Positions 44,736 to 57,013 of a stretch of DNA of 64,000 nucleotides are shown here, one piece after another. The DNA is from Bimuria novae-zelandiae CBS 107.79. Taxonomy: Eukaryota > Ascomycota > Dothideomycetes > Pleosporales > Didymosphaeriaceae. Position 1 is the first letter of the stretch; every line of letters starts with the position of its first letter. The notes below the pieces were generated by a model. It saw nothing but the letters and a program-made list of their open reading frames with translations. It ran no database searches and was not told where the DNA came from. The stretch is taken from NCBI GenBank assembly GCA_010015655.1, contig ML976709.1, positions 150,726 to 214,725 on the forward strand. Direction: 5' to 3'. The translations under genes and the position numbers were made by a program.

Positions 44736-47491
44736 TACTACTAGCGCAAGGTTATAGATGCTAGCGGCGGTGGCTTATACAAGATAATAATATTGACGTT
44801 AGTATTAGCGCGCTACCTCGAGTAAAAGAAGCGTAGTCATAGTTACCTTACGCCAAGTAAGGCGCGCCTAATAAAGGTAGTTAATAGGTTACTGCGTGCT
44901 ATTATTAAGAATAGCAAGATTAAGATTACCTAGGCTATTACTAACAAGCTATTAGGCTTTAACTGCCAGGACTTTTATATAGTAGCTATTAGCTAGCTTG
45001 TTAAAAATAATCACCCGCTACGCGAATTTAAAACGCTAGCTTTTCGCGCAATGCTTAAGGCTACAAACCTAAAGGCAGCTAGGGCTTTATAGACTTATTA
45101 TATAAGCGTGTCGCACTTTATTATGCGTCTGTATAAGCACCTGCAGCCTATTGTTAAGGCCGTGTTATTAATAGCACTAAGTAAAATTTACATTAGCTTT
45201 AATAGATAGATAATAAAGGGAGGTAAGCGCGGCTTTCTAGGCGTTATTACGCACTACGTTAATAGCGATAGTAAGGTTATTAACCTGCCTATCGCGCTAT
45301 TGTAGCTAACAGGCGCCTATAGTAGAGAGAAAATTGATAAGATTGTTAGTAAGTTACTATAACAGTTTGGTATAGACTAATATAGTATTAGTTACTTTGT
45401 CCTTAATAACGCTAGTAATAACGACACCGCTGTCCTTGCGCTTGCTTGCAGGATAGGCTTTAGCGTGACTTATTATTACCTCTATTATAGGCCTTATACT
45501 CTTAACCTTGTTAGATAGACGCTGCTTTAGGGAAACGACGCTAACGCGTTTAATAATAATATTAGTAATCTAGACGTAAGTTAGCAACTTCTTACCTGTT
45601 TTACGCGTATGTATCGCTACCTACGCCGTGCTTTGTACTCACTTCCTGCCCTCCTAGTTAGATCTTAGGAGTAGTTACTAATAATTAGCAGGACGAAAGC
45701 GATTTTATATGCACCTAGCGTAAAGGCGGCCCTCTTAGCGTCCTTTTAGATATTATTAGGCATATTAAAACGCCCTAGCAGCATAAGCTTTTTAATAACT
45801 TTTAGCGTATTATTAACGCTAAGCTGCCTATAGAGGCGCGCGGTAAAATATTAAAGCTAGTAAAGCCTATTATTACTCGCTAAAACTTATTTTGCTCTAC
45901 TTTTAAGCGCGCTATTAAATTACAACCTGCTATTAACGCGTATGCTATCTATTATATTCGCTGTATCTATAATAAGGATATATTTATAGCTAGTTACTAT
46001 AATAAGTTGCCTAACGCGTAGCCTTAGATAAGATCTAATAGGCTATTAGCTACTAACTAGGCTATAGTTACTAAGTATATTAAAGTGTTACGATTACTAA
46101 AGCTTATAATAAAGCGCCTTAAGGGTTATAGCAAAGGTGTTAAAAGCGCTAACAACGTTAATAGCCCTCTTAAGAGTAGCTGTTACGGCGTAATTACTAA
46201 GATTATACCTATTTTTAAGTATATACTTTTGTACTACGAGCAGCGCGTTAAGGTCTATAAGGCTATTAACTATAACGCCTATAAAGAAGCGCCTAAACAC
46301 TACCTTATAATTAACTTACGCGCCGCCTAGGCGAAAGCTAATTAATACTACTCTAAGCTTAACCACTTACCTGCGTACTACGCCGCTATAATGCTCTACT
46401 TATACTATAAGAACTACTACGAGACCGTCTAGGCTAATAGGCCTAACTAGATTACTAGCAACAACATCGCGTTTTAGGCGCTTTAGGGTAAGTATAAAGG
46501 CTTAGTAGCGCGCCCTACCGCGGTGAGACGCCCTACAGTTATTAGTAACAATATTAACGACGCTATTAACGCCCTTATTAACCCTAAGGCAATAGTAGCA
46601 GCAGCGGCCACTAATAATAGCGACCTAGACAAATATTAGCGATAGAAGAAGTGGGAGCTAAGAGTAAAGAAAGGTTCTAAAGCTACTAATAACCCTATTA
46701 AATACTAGGTAGGATTACGTAATTGCTACCTGAACCTCGCTTGCATAGCCCTCGACCTTATCTCTATTCTAGCCTCTAGTTGTAAGTATAAGCGCATGTT
46801 TAGCGAGCTTAGCGACCTTCTTAAGCCTCAAAGACGCGCGATCTTACTATAGTTATTAGCGGCTATATAGTGCGTACGGAGGTGGCTTAAGGCTGGCTTT
46901 AGCAAAGGCCACAACCCCACGCGACGTACGATAGACGAAGAGCTAGATTTAATATACTAGCTAGGCAATTAAGATAGGGACAGCTATAGCGAGTAATTTT
47001 TAATATAAACCTTATCTAATACGCACCTAATCGTTAAGCTATTAAGCCTCTATTAAGCTTTCTAATTAAGCCGACCCTAAAACCTCTATTAAGCCAATTA
47101 AGCTAAGCCTTAGGGTACTTATTGCAAGCCTTAAGCCAAGCCGACTGCTGAGGCTTGATCGGCTTGATTGTTAGCAACTATGGCCATGTGGATATCTAAA
47201 ATTATTAGCTAAGACAAGAGGTTATATTAGGGACAATTAAGATAGACTATTAACGCTTAGAGGATATAGTTGCAGATAGACTTATAAAGGCCCTGCTAGC
47301 CAATAAGTGGAGCAAGTTTCTAGATAAATTAGGACTTGTAGAGATTAAGGACAAGATTACAAATTAAGAGGTTAACCTGTTTAAGCTAGAGTAGAGGATG
47401 GAAGCTTTTAAAAATAAACTATAAAGGATAATGTTGTTAGATTAACGACAGATAGTCTCTAGCTTAAGGATAAGCCTAAGCTAAGGGGGTG

Positions 47492-47714
47492 TGTCCAATT
47501 ACATAGTTCCTTTGTTTTGGCAAGGTGGCTAGCGCACCTGTACCCCTACCGGAGACGTATTCTGCTCTTGCCTAAAGCGGCTTCCACCTTTGCATTCCAT
47601 AATAAAGCAAGGGATATAGAGGCGTCTTACCTCTTAAATACTTAGACAAGAGAGAACAACCTCAGATCAATTAACAATTATTCTATCTTATCAAGATTAC
47701 CCTTCAATCTGACA
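47492..47714 (+). repeat. Copia-3 3' LTR (223 bp)
   Basis: TGTCCAATTACATAG...TTCAATCTGACA, directly after the polypurine tract; same length as the 5' copy. Confidence 0.94.
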
Positions 47715-47719
47715 ACTAT

Positions 47720-48217
47720 ACTTGGCTTTAGTATTCTTTACAAGCCAGAACCAGCCCTGTATAACCTTAGGATCCTTACAGAGGGCTCTTTTATAGTTAT
47801 ACTTTTAATTAAACTTAACTTAGAGCTCTAGCTAGCGCTTTATAAAAGTTATAGCCTAGTTTTAGCTAATAAGGTCGCGGTGACGCTTAGCTAGTAAAGA
47901 ATTAGCTATATCTTTTATAATAGCAAGCTAGGGCGGAAATCCTCGCGTATTTAGGTTAAGTATATACTAAATAATTACCTACTCTTTTATTTTTAGTAGT
48001 TTTATTAAGTTAGGCGTATAATTACGTTAAAAGGTCTTTTTAGCGCGTTAGTTACTTAATATAGTTTAAAAGATATTATAAATAGCTATAGCGCGTTGCT
48101 AACTTAAAGTTATATTTTATTTAATAGCTTAAAGCGCAAGCTATATATAAGCCTTTTTTAATTATAGTAGCTAATAAGGTAGTTAATATATCGCGTTGTA
48201 GTATTATTAATAGTACG
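47720..48217 (-). pseudogene. Pogo-2 transposase, N-terminal half (decayed)
   Basis: Minus-strand sequence between Copia-3 and the right TIR, broken by stops. A KNKRVG...LVYTQPKY stretch (normally KRVGKNWVYRFLKR) fits the CENP-B-like second DNA-binding helix region of Fot1 transposases. Assigned chiefly by position. Confidence 0.55.
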
Positions 48218-48283
48218 TTTTGGTGGGATCTTGGCAGAGTGTCCGACTCGCCCGTGTGTCCGACTCGCCCGTGAGGTACGTTA

Positions 48284-51200
48284 TTATCTTTCTAATATCT
48301 AGGTGTCCGTACACTAGGTTATTATAGTATTATTATATAATTTCTATCCGTAGTTCCTTGGGTACTTTTCGTGTAAGTACAAGAAGTTAATTAAGTTCGG
48401 CTATTAGTTCTAAAGAACTATTAAAGTTTTATTTTAGTATTATAGAGTATATTTTAACTTTTATTATTATTATTTATTCTGCTAAGAGCCTCCGCTCGTC
48501 CGTTTTCTTTACCTAGGATGTATATAATCTTAAATTTATATTATTCTAGCGTTGTTAACTATTTACTTATTATTAGGTTAGCTCTTTTATAGTTATAAAG
48601 CGTGTAAGGTTCTTATAGTCTATAAAAATTATAAGTTCTAAGTAGCTATGTGCGTAGATCCTTTAGTGTTTAATAGCTTTTACTATCGCGAGTAGTTCTT
48701 TGTCGTGTACTTTATGTTATAATTTCTCTAATATAAACTTATGTGTATAGTATATAACTAGGTACTATTTAGTATTCTTTTCTTACTTCGCGTATGCTCT
48801 AACCGCTAAGTCGCTTGCGTTTATTTTAATACGTAAGGGTTTATCGTCTTAAAAGTATATAAGGACTAGTGTCGTAATATATGCTTTTTATAGTGTTTAG
48901 AATGCTTATTTGCATTTTTTTATTTAATTAAAAAGTCGATCTTTCTTTGTAAGGTTTATAAGTAGTAGTATAATTTTAAAGTGGTTTATAATAAATTATC
49001 TATTAAATTTAGTAAATCTAAGGCTTATACTTTTTTAAAATTAATAAGTAATTTTTACTTCCTTACTTCCTTAATCTTTAAAGGGCTTACTTAGATACCT
49101 TTAGTGTTAATAACATGTCCTAGAAACTCTAGTTCCGTAATATAGAATTTATATTTCTTTAGTTTTAATTATAGGTTAGCGCTATTTAGCGCTTATAGTA
49201 CTATTTATACGTATTATATATAATCCTTCTCCTGTTTAGAAAATACTAGAATGTCGTTAAGGTAGGCAACTATAAATATATTAAGGTAGTTTTATAGTAT
49301 ATTTTTAATTATTACTTAAAATGTTATTAGTGCGTTCGTGAGTCTTAAGGGTATAACTTAGTACTTAAATAGTTTATATCTAGTTTGAAAGGCTATCTTC
49401 TACTTATTACCTACTACTATTTGTATAAGCTAGTATTTATCTTATAGGTTAAATTATGTAAATATCTTAGCTCGTCCTAGCCTGTCTCTAGACTCTTATA
49501 TATTTAGTAGTAGGTATTTATTCTTAATTATTATATTATTAAGTCTTTTATAGTTAATATATAGACGTTGTGTTCCATCCTTCTTTATAATAAATATTAG
49601 GGGTAATGCTGTTAATAATTTTAATTTACGTATTTATTACCTTTTAAGGGCTTTCGTTAAGAACTCGCGTGTCTATTAGAGTTCATTTTTACTTTAGCTA
49701 TATAGTAGTCTAAAGGGCGACGTTTTTCCCTCTTTAAGAATAATGTAATAATTTTAGTATATATACTTAGAAAGGGCGTTTACACCTTTCCCTTCTTAAA
49801 ATAAATAACTCTATTCTTTATATTTATTATGAATATTAAAAAGTGTACTATTCTCTTCGTGCTTGCGCTTTATAACCTAGTAGTTCTTATTAGCGTCTAC
49901 TAAGTTAATTTTATATTTATTAACTTCTAGTTATAAGACTATATTATTAATAGCTCTTTTATTTACTATTATACTTTATTAATGCGTAGGTTTTACTTAT
50001 AATGTATAGTTATAGCGCTTAAAGGATAGCTCTTTATTTTTTGTTAATTATAGGGTTATGCTTCTTTAGCTAGGGTAGTCCTAAAATTATATCGTAGTTA
50101 GCTTCCTTAATAATGTCGAGGGTAATTAATTCCTAGTATCTATAAATTATAATAATAGTTTTAACCTCGTATTTAATTATTGCTTTGCCAGGCATTAGTT
50201 GTCTATTCGCGATATAAATAGTATAGGGTATAGCCTTTTTACGCTTATAAAGTCCTACTCTATTAAGTGCTTTTCTTAACACGTAACTTTCCTATGCTCC
50301 TAAGTCTAGTATAGCTTTTATCTATATTCCTTTAAGCTATACTAGTAGCCTAATTAATATTTAACTATTAGTAGTATTTACTTCTTTAAAGGCGTTTTCC
50401 CGCCTAAGCCTAGGTCTAAAAAAGACATTTTCTTTGTAACTAGCTCTATAGGTTTAAGGTGTCCTTTACTCTTTTCCTAAGGTTATTATTAAGTTTTATT
50501 TAAGGAAACTTCACTATCTTCTTCTTTTATTACTAATTTAATTCTAAGAGTTATAGTCCCTTTTAGCATGCAATTAAATCTATACTTGCTTTTTTACTCC
50601 TTACATTCCTTATAGTTAGGGTGTAAGCATATTTACTGTATATCTAATACGCATTTTCTATTAACTAGTAGTAATATTACTTAGTTTAGTACTTAATTAA
50701 AGTATAAAAAGTATCGCGTTTCGCGTTTATCCTAGAGATAAACGTTATAATAAAGGATAGGGTAGTTAAACTACTCCTATTTATATTATTAGTATATTCA
50801 GGAAAAGTAGCTATATTTCTTAGCTTAGTAATAAAAGGTATATTAATCTTCTCTATAAAGAGTCTATTATATATAACCGTGCGTAGGGTTACAGTGGTCT
50901 AGGTCGTACTATAGTTTGTAGTTTAGGTTTTCGTCTAGGTACTTTGTCTTGGGGTCTTCGTGGGCGTAGTAATAGTCTACTATTTTACGTACTACTCTGC
51001 TAAATAAATTAGGTTAGTAAGTATAGTAAAATGCGGCTACATAGTCTTATTATTTTATTATTATAAACCTGAAGGCTTCTTCCCTTAGTTAGTATTTTTC
51101 TAAGAAGTTAAAAATATTTATTATTTTACTAGTAATAAGTTTACTCTAGCTAGGGTAAAGTATAAAAAATTAAGATATTAGCTCTTTTTCTCTCTTATCT

Positions 51201-52290
51201 AAACCTTTATATACATCTTTATAGAGTTGTAAGTTAGGTAACTTTAATTATTCTAATTCTTTATCGTGGATATTAACTTATTTAATAGCGTTTACTACCT
51301 ACTATTCTTCGTCGGTGGTTTCTTCCTTATTAATAGTTAGTACGTTTAGCTACCTAGTAATCTTGTTCTTAGATCTGCAGTTCCTAGCTATGTGGCCTAG
51401 TTTACTACATGTAAAACATTTACGTGTCTCGGTCCCCTGTCGTTAGGTTCTATCTAAGATACGTAAGTTAGGCTTTTAAAAGCCTGTAACCTTTCCTATT
51501 CCCTTTTTTAGGTTATTAAACTCGATATCTTTTATAGGTTAAAGCCTATAATAGTTGCGTTACTAGCGTGGAGGTGCTTTTAATAGCGTCCTATAGACTC
51601 TAAGTACTTATTATTTAAAACTAGCGTTCTTTAGGTTCCTGGGGAATTCTTCTTATAAAGCAAACTATTCCCTATTAATATAAATAGTCTCTTTATATAG
51701 TTCCTTTAAAGTCTTTATTTTTATATTACTATATAGGAGTTCTTCGCGCACATTACGTTTAAGGCCTTATTTATATATTATTTTAAGAGATTTATTCTCC
51801 TAGTTAAGTTACATAGCGTACTTATAGAACTTAGCTATATATTTAGCTATAAATTAGTATTAGCGGATTATTTAGATTGCGCGTTTAGTAATAGCTATCT
51901 TATTAATAATCCTAAATATCTATTAAGACCAGGTTTTAAAGTTATTATGGTCCTTAATAATATTAACTACATTAGTAGGTTTATTAACGTAGTCTTTATC
52001 CTTATTATCGTGATCTATGTCTAAGTACTTAACTAGGTAGGGATAGATCTATTCTTTAGCATTTCCTTATATATAAGTTATAGTAAAAATAACCTTCTTC
52101 TTATCTTTAAGGTCTTAGTTTTAGTTAAAGAAGTAGAGGTCTAGCTATAAAAGCTAAGGGTTAAAGAGAGTATAATTACTATTATATAGGTTAGATTTAT
52201 GTGCCTTGTTCTTGCTATCCCCTATAAGGGTAACGTAGTTATCTAAAGCTATAGAAGAGGTAGGGGTCCTAGTAGTACTTATATTAAAGG
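48284..52290 (-). pseudogene. Gypsy-3 gag, protease, RT, RNase H, integrase start (decayed)
   Basis: Colinear with Gypsy-2 22790-25510 on the minus strand, for example the protease-side block at 50100-50420 with 23345-23660 and the gag block at 51500-52290 with 24740-25510. Too mutated to list intact motifs. Confidence 0.65.
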
Positions 52291-52299
52291 TGTTTAAGA

Positions 52300-52730
52300 T
52301 ATTAAGATCCCTAGGGGTAGCTAGTCCTTAAGGGCTAAGGTTAGTTCTCGGACAAGAGTACTAGTAGGATAAGAAGGATTAGTAATAATAGTTTATATTT
52401 ATTATTAAGGCGTTAGTATTAAAAGTATATATAATATAATTAAATTAACAAGGTTTCTTATTTAGATCTAAATAATAGATTAATAAATAGGTTAAATATA
52501 ATAATAGAAGACTATTATCGCGTCCCTATATATATAACTAGTCCCATGAATCCTAGGAGTCCTAAGAGTCCTAAAGTCCCACTTGCTAAGATACTTCTAG
52601 GACACCCGATATTTCTAGGACGCGTGACTTGGTCACGTGATCTGTGGCTAAGTTAGGAATCTTGGCTGGTCGCACGGATAAGTGTCCATGCCCCGCCTCG
52701 TGTCATGTTAGGTCCTAACGGATCCTAACA
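52300..52730 (-). repeat. Gypsy-3 5' LTR (431 bp)
   Basis: Better preserved than the left copy and ends GGATCCTAACA with a proper CA. The outer third (about 52630-52730) is CpA-intact, the inner part RIP-mutated. Confidence 0.93.
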
Positions 52731-52735
52731 CTAAT

Positions 52736-53393
52736 CTTATAATAAATAAAATAACTATTAGTCTATATAGGAGAATATACTCGCATAGAAGATATGTAAG
52801 TTGACTATAAGGAGTGTAGAAAGGAAACCGTCCTGTATATATATATACCTGGCTTGCTCAGTTGCTTAGTACCACTAATCGACTAAGTAGTCACGTGCCT
52901 TGCTTGGTTGCTCAGTACTACAGATCCACTAAGCAGCCACGTGACTCCAAGGCTAGCTCCTTGGCGTACTGGTTAACCCGTTCTTCAACCGCCTATCCTC
53001 ATAAGCGCCCATCCCTCGTCATCTTGCTTCTGGTTCGTAACATTTTTCGTTATTATCAAAACCTAAAGCGGCCCTAGGCCTTTTATTTATATTGTTTTTA
53101 GTACTAATTAGACGTTCTCTATTCGTGCTATATTAGCTAAGTAGGTAGAATAAGTAGAAAGTTTAACTTTTTTCTTTTAAATTATCTTAAAATATTATAA
53201 ATTTTATAGTAAGGAGCATTATCTTATTAAAGTTTCTAAACCATAATATAGTAATTATCCTATAGTATTATACCAAGTATTAAAATTATATAATATATAA
53301 TTATATATTAATAGAATATAAAAAAGAGAAATAAGATTTAGACCTATCCCTTCTAATTAAAGGCGTAATAATAGGATGTAAAATCTTATTAAT
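52736..53393. other. Decayed repeat with a CpA-intact LTR-like block
   Basis: 52850-53042 keeps CpA sites and ends GGTTCGTAACA, which would be the start TGTTACGAACC of a minus-oriented LTR; its other end was not located. It contains an imperfect tandem repeat of about 46 bp (from about 52855 and 52900), each with a CACGTG. The 71-codon ORF here is probably fortuitous. Confidence 0.4.
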
Positions 53394-53642
53394 GTGAGGA
53401 TAAGCTCGGGCTCCTGCAGCAAGTGGGTAGATGAGGTAGATTGGCTCTATTTCAGCTACACTAAGATAAGGAGACTATAGGTACACAGGCTCGCAGCGCT
53501 TTTGTGCGCTCGTTGGAGCGGAATAACTATCCATCTAAGGTAACTGCGCTGGGTGCGCGAGCAGCCGCACTAGGGCGTAAGGCAGTTACGCCTCGTACGC
53601 GAGGTCATGTAACCTGCCGGCATGCCAGGCCGTCATATCACC
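53394..53642 (-). repeat. Possible gypsy LTR (about 249 bp)
   Basis: CpA-intact block read on the minus strand from TGATATGACGGCC to CTTATCCTCA. It is preceded on that strand by GAGGGGGG (53643-53651), a plausible polypurine tract, suggesting a 3' LTR whose element lies to the right. No partner LTR or TSD found. Confidence 0.45.
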
Positions 53643-54551
53643 CCCCTCTAAGGTGGGCTTAGTCTCTTAAGTGTATTATAATACTTCCTCTTCTATACCT
53701 TACTCTACGCTATCTTATCTATAGCTTAATTATTTTTTATTATTATTTTGAAATGCTTACTAGTCTTATACGCTTATAGCTAAGCGTTTAGTTATAATAG
53801 TAAATTAATTTTTTTTAAATAAGTTTAGTGGTAGTTTTTCATCTTATAGGACGCTCTCTTAAAGCCTTAGATATTATACTAAGTAGGGTTAAGATTATAG
53901 GTAGTCTAAAAGGCCTTATACTATAAGTATCTATAATATATATAGCTATTAAAGATTTTCTTTACCTACTACTTAGGGGTGCTATTAATATTAATTAGTT
54001 TTTCCTTAGGTTTAATCTAGCCTAGTAAAAAGTCTATAGGGGCTTTGCGTAGGTAGTCTGCGTGAAAGACGTTATACATGTTGTAACAATTAAGAATATT
54101 CTACTCTAACAGGAATAGAAGGTTAGTCTTTTGCTCCGCGACACATGTATGTATATAATAAAAGTCTTACTTATTAGGAGTAACTTTTTTTATTAATAAT
54201 TAGATAGGGTTTATATATTTACTAATTAAGCTTTTAGCTAGATCTACTAGTTATAAAGCCTTTTAGTATAATATAGACTTAGTTACTTACTTTAAAATCT
54301 AGCTTACGCCGTTTCTTATTTACTTAATATACTTATTACTTTCAAGCCTAAGTAATCCCTCTTTAAGCTATCTTTATAGCTAGCTTTATAATATTATATT
54401 AAACTCTTACGTAGTTCTGCGCTTCTTCTTAGGACGTCTACTTATAAGTAGTAGATAAGGTCCTTATCTACTCTTCCTAGTTTTAGTAGTAAGTAGGCTA
54501 ATATCTAAACTCGATCTTATACAGCAAGAGGCCTATAGTCTTATAAGACAG
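53643..54551. other. AT-rich decayed repeat
   Basis: Stop-rich on all frames; no motif identified. It hosts the second 62-bp unit and is the target of Gypsy-4. Confidence 0.4.
54082..54143 (-). mobile_element. 62-bp LTR-like unit, copy 2
   Basis: Exactly 62 bp, TGTAACAATT...CTCCGCGACA, with a perfect 5-bp TSD CATGT (54077-54081, 54144-54148). Homologous along its entire length to 23238-23299; one transversion, all other differences transitions. Orientation is arbitrary. Confidence 0.8.
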
Positions 54552-54997
54552 TGTTATGACCCAGGGACATCGGGACAAGCGAGCCTTATAACGGTACACA
54601 AGCCCCACCTGAGGATGACGTAATATCCCAGGCTGTCCCAGACGCCAAGCCTATAGGACAATATGGGACCACGTGACCCCGGTCACGTGACGTCCCAGGA
54701 ATCCCAAGAAATCCCATAGGCACGAGGCATGGAACACTATGGGACTTTATAGGATAGGAGGGATATTTATACACAGGCAGTTCCCTATATTATGCTCCTT
54801 ATAGTTAAATTATATATCTTCTATACAAGTACGTTCTTTTATATAAACTTATAGTTATTTTATTTATTATAAGATTAAATTATATAGTCACGGGCTAAGT
54901 TATCGCATTAACTTATACTACTAAATAATTTATAAAGTGCTACTTTAGCCTTACTATCCTAACCTAGATTAGACTAAGGTGTAAGCGCCTTATAACA
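54552..54997 (+). repeat. Gypsy-4 5' LTR (446 bp)
   Basis: TGTTATGACCC...CCTTATAACA with inverted ends TGTTAT/ATAACA. Its left part (54552-54790) is CpA-rich and has several GGGAC/GTCCC words around a TCACGTGA box; the right part is AT-rich. Confidence 0.8.
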
Positions 54998-55029
54998 CTT
55001 TAACTACTTACTAAGTACAATATAGTAGG

Positions 55030-57008
55030 ACCTGCTAGCACCCTAGCTACGGCGCCAATCCTAAATAGGACTCTAAGGAAAATTATAGCTAAGCAAGCAG
55101 TATAGATTACATAACTTTAAAAAATTATTAACTAGATAAATAAGAAGATAAATACCTAAAAAGACGGAAAGTAATAGCTAAGGGTCCCTAAGCTAGAACC
55201 CTATAATAGTAAGGGATATCTAGTAACGTTCCTAATAACTATAGAGTTATTTATCTAATACAACTTAGGAAAGTTTAAGACTAACTAAGATAAGATCCTA
55301 GTTACCTACATAAACATATAAGGCAAGATAGTAAAGTAGGCTAGGCTAATAATTAATAACTTCTTAAAAAATAACTAACTTGAGGATTATGATGACATCA
55401 CGAATGAAGTTATAAAGAATTAAGAATCCTTTTATAACGCTTTAAAAAACATATTTAGTATAATTAAAAAAATACTCGACTAAGATACGCCTTTAGCGTC
55501 TATATTAAGAAAAGTTAGTAGTACTCTATATACTAAAGTTTAAATAAATTAAAGTAAAATTAGTTAAATAGGGCAAAGCTCTACTTATAATTACCTACTA
55601 TAATAGGCTTAAGGAAGCTATTAAGGACAAGTTAGTCTACTAAAAGAAGTCTAATAACCTAGAGAAACTTATTAACTAAGCTATAAAAGTAGATAATTAC
55701 TTATATATAAAAAAGATAGACAAGCAGCGCGGAGGACACGTATTTATAAAACTAAAGAACTATATGTAGTCTGTAATTTAAGATAGGGATAGAGACATTA
55801 TTATAGCTAATAAAGCTCGTTAGCACAAGAAATAGGCTAACTAGAACTAGAAGTTTAGAGGATCTAGGCAGGGCAAGAACTCCATATCTCCCGAAGAAAA
55901 ACAATAACAATACAAGGATAGAGTATGCTCTTATTATAGAGAATAAGAGTACTTTGCTAGAAACTATAAAAAGTAGAGGATAAAATTTAACACAACTAAT
56001 CTTCTTAATATAGTAATAATTACCCTTATCTTGGCTAATAAGATTAAGGACCTTATATAGGAAATTCCTAACTTAATAAAGTAAGTAGAAAAATAAACAG
56101 TTCTATAAGAATATAATATTTATAGCTAACTAGTAGAAGAAACATATTAAGTATATAATAATAAAATATATTACCTACCATAGTGCACGCAAATAATAAT
56201 ATTATAAGAACTATATACTTAAGACGCCTATTAGCTAGTCGAGAAGGTAGAAGAAGTCCTAGTACACTATTTATACTAAATTATAATAGTTAAGTAATAC
56301 GCACGTGCAGAATAGTAGTAATATAGTAAAAAAGAATATTAATAGTATTATAAAGGACAGGCTAAGGCGGCTTACACCTCTAATAACTTAAACTATTATT
56401 AGGTAGGTAAAGACTTTTGCAGGGTACTTAATAAGTACTATAAATAGAATAGCTAGTATATGTGTTTTAAAGATACTTACAATATCTATACCTAGTATAA
56501 ATACGTAACTAGATAGTTTCCACGTGGCATAGACCTTTATAACCCTAGAAGCGTCACAGGAGTGACCTAGACAGGACACGAGGAAACCCACCTATCTATC
56601 TAATAAGATAAATGTTACCTATAGTGCTTAGCGTATCTAAGCCTGTAAGAGGAAGCAGCCTCCTCTAAAAATTAACTAAGCTACTATAGGCTTACAAGGT
56701 ACGAATGCCTTACTCTAAACTACTTTTAATATAGGATACTAGGAGTATATAAATCTAATAAAATTAAAAAAGCCTATAGTATATACTATTAACGTTACAA
56801 ATAGTATAAGGTTAAAGAAATTTTAAAACTAGCTTAGATTAAGAACTAGATTTAAGAAGCCACGGGCCTAAATAGCGAGTCTAAGGACTTAAAAAACTAA
56901 AGCATTACTAGATAATAAGTCACACTAGTAATAATATAATTATTATAGCTAATTAGGTAGATACTCGCCGAGTCGAGAAGCGCCTAATTAAGAATATTAT
57001 AATATATA
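55030..57008 (+). pseudogene. Gypsy-4 gag and start of pol (decayed)
   Basis: Stop-broken plus-strand frame of gag type. A zinc-knuckle relic at 55923-55970 reads CSYYREQEYFARNY, with the second and third Cys positions changed to Tyr, as TGC/TGT to TAC/TAT would produce. The sequence after about 56060 is less clear and leads into the protease region. Copia-4 inserts at 57013. Confidence 0.65.
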
Positions 57009-57013
57009 GATGT

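Larger units (their letters stand above)
42430..46997 (+). pseudogene. hAT-1 transposase (split by Pogo-3, RIP-broken)
   Basis: Before Pogo-3: FKGINFLRLPKYIKLL and IYQHDYRVALRNN. After it: YARKVIDASGGGLY, then ISFNRQIIKGGKRGFLGVIT (normally ISFDxW; catalytic Asp is Asn), YFVLNNASNND (normally VLDN), and YTLNLVRQTLL. The C-terminal dimerisation domain (NLACIALDLISI...KRMFSELSDLLKPQRRAILL) is at about 46730-46860. Pogo-3 cuts between IFFIYHY and YARKV, and removing it with one TA restores the sequence. Confidence 0.87.
42112..47182 (+). mobile_element. hAT-1: hAT DNA transposon inside Copia-3 (level 4)
   Basis: Perfect 21-bp TIRs (42112-42132 and 47162-47182; CATAGTTGCTAACAATCAAG...) and a perfect 8-bp TSD GCCATGTG (42104-42111, 47183-47190). 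Several subterminal GGCTTGAT words occur at both ends, typical transposase-binding repeats. Without Pogo-3 it is about 3.28 kb. Confidence 0.95.
37618..47455 (+). pseudogene. Copia-3 gag-pol (RIP-broken, split by hAT-1)
   Basis: Gag ends with a zinc knuckle CPACEQRHALQDC (C-x2-C-x3-H-x4-C, near 38560-38600). Then follow a degraded protease and integrase with ALTWHQRLGYLGPQALEHL (near 39355-39415) and CDACGKVKL. RT has VYTYKFNKHY near 40890, CKARLVVRGD near 40935, and an intact FFYIDD box near 41307-41325. RNase H has ASDASFTNNTLNRKSSQGY near 41805-41865 and ends TKLRHV at 42111. The reading resumes after hAT-1 at 47191 with the usual RNase H tail. Many Gln codons are TAG/TAA. Confidence 0.88.
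37281..47714 (+). mobile_element. Copia-3: Ty1/copia element inside Pogo-2 (level 3)
   Basis: LTRs of 223 bp each (37281-37503, 47492-47714), with a perfect TSD ACTAT (37276-37280, 47715-47719). Excluding hAT-1 and its duplicated 8 bp it is about 5.35 kb, close to Copia-1 and Copia-4. A polypurine tract (taagggggtg) precedes the 3' LTR. LTRs differ by transitions only, as far as I compared them. Confidence 0.94.
35972..48281 (-). mobile_element. Pogo-2: Fot1/pogo transposon (level 2 of nest)
   Basis: 64-bp TIRs (35972-36035, 48218-48281) match at 60 of 64 positions, all four differences being transitions. TA is duplicated at 35970-35971 and 48282-48283. The empty site can be read in Gypsy-2 (near 22790), where the sequence runs through with a single TA. 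Without Copia-3 the element is about 1.9 kb, the standard Fot1 size. Each TIR contains two copies of a 'gtgtccgactcgccc' word. Confidence 0.93.
33424..52730 (-). mobile_element. Gypsy-3: outermost shell of a five-deep nest (19.3 kb)
   Basis: Two 431-bp LTRs (33424-33854, 52300-52730) and a perfect TSD CTAAT (33419-33423, 52731-52735). Coding is on the minus strand. Subtracting Pogo-2 and the solo LTR leaves about 6.8 kb, normal for a chromovirus. Contents left to right: 3' LTR, antisense zinc-cluster gene, integrase end, solo LTR, Pogo-2 with its own passengers, integrase/RT/protease/gag, 5' LTR. All junctions are recoverable from sequence. Confidence 0.93.
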
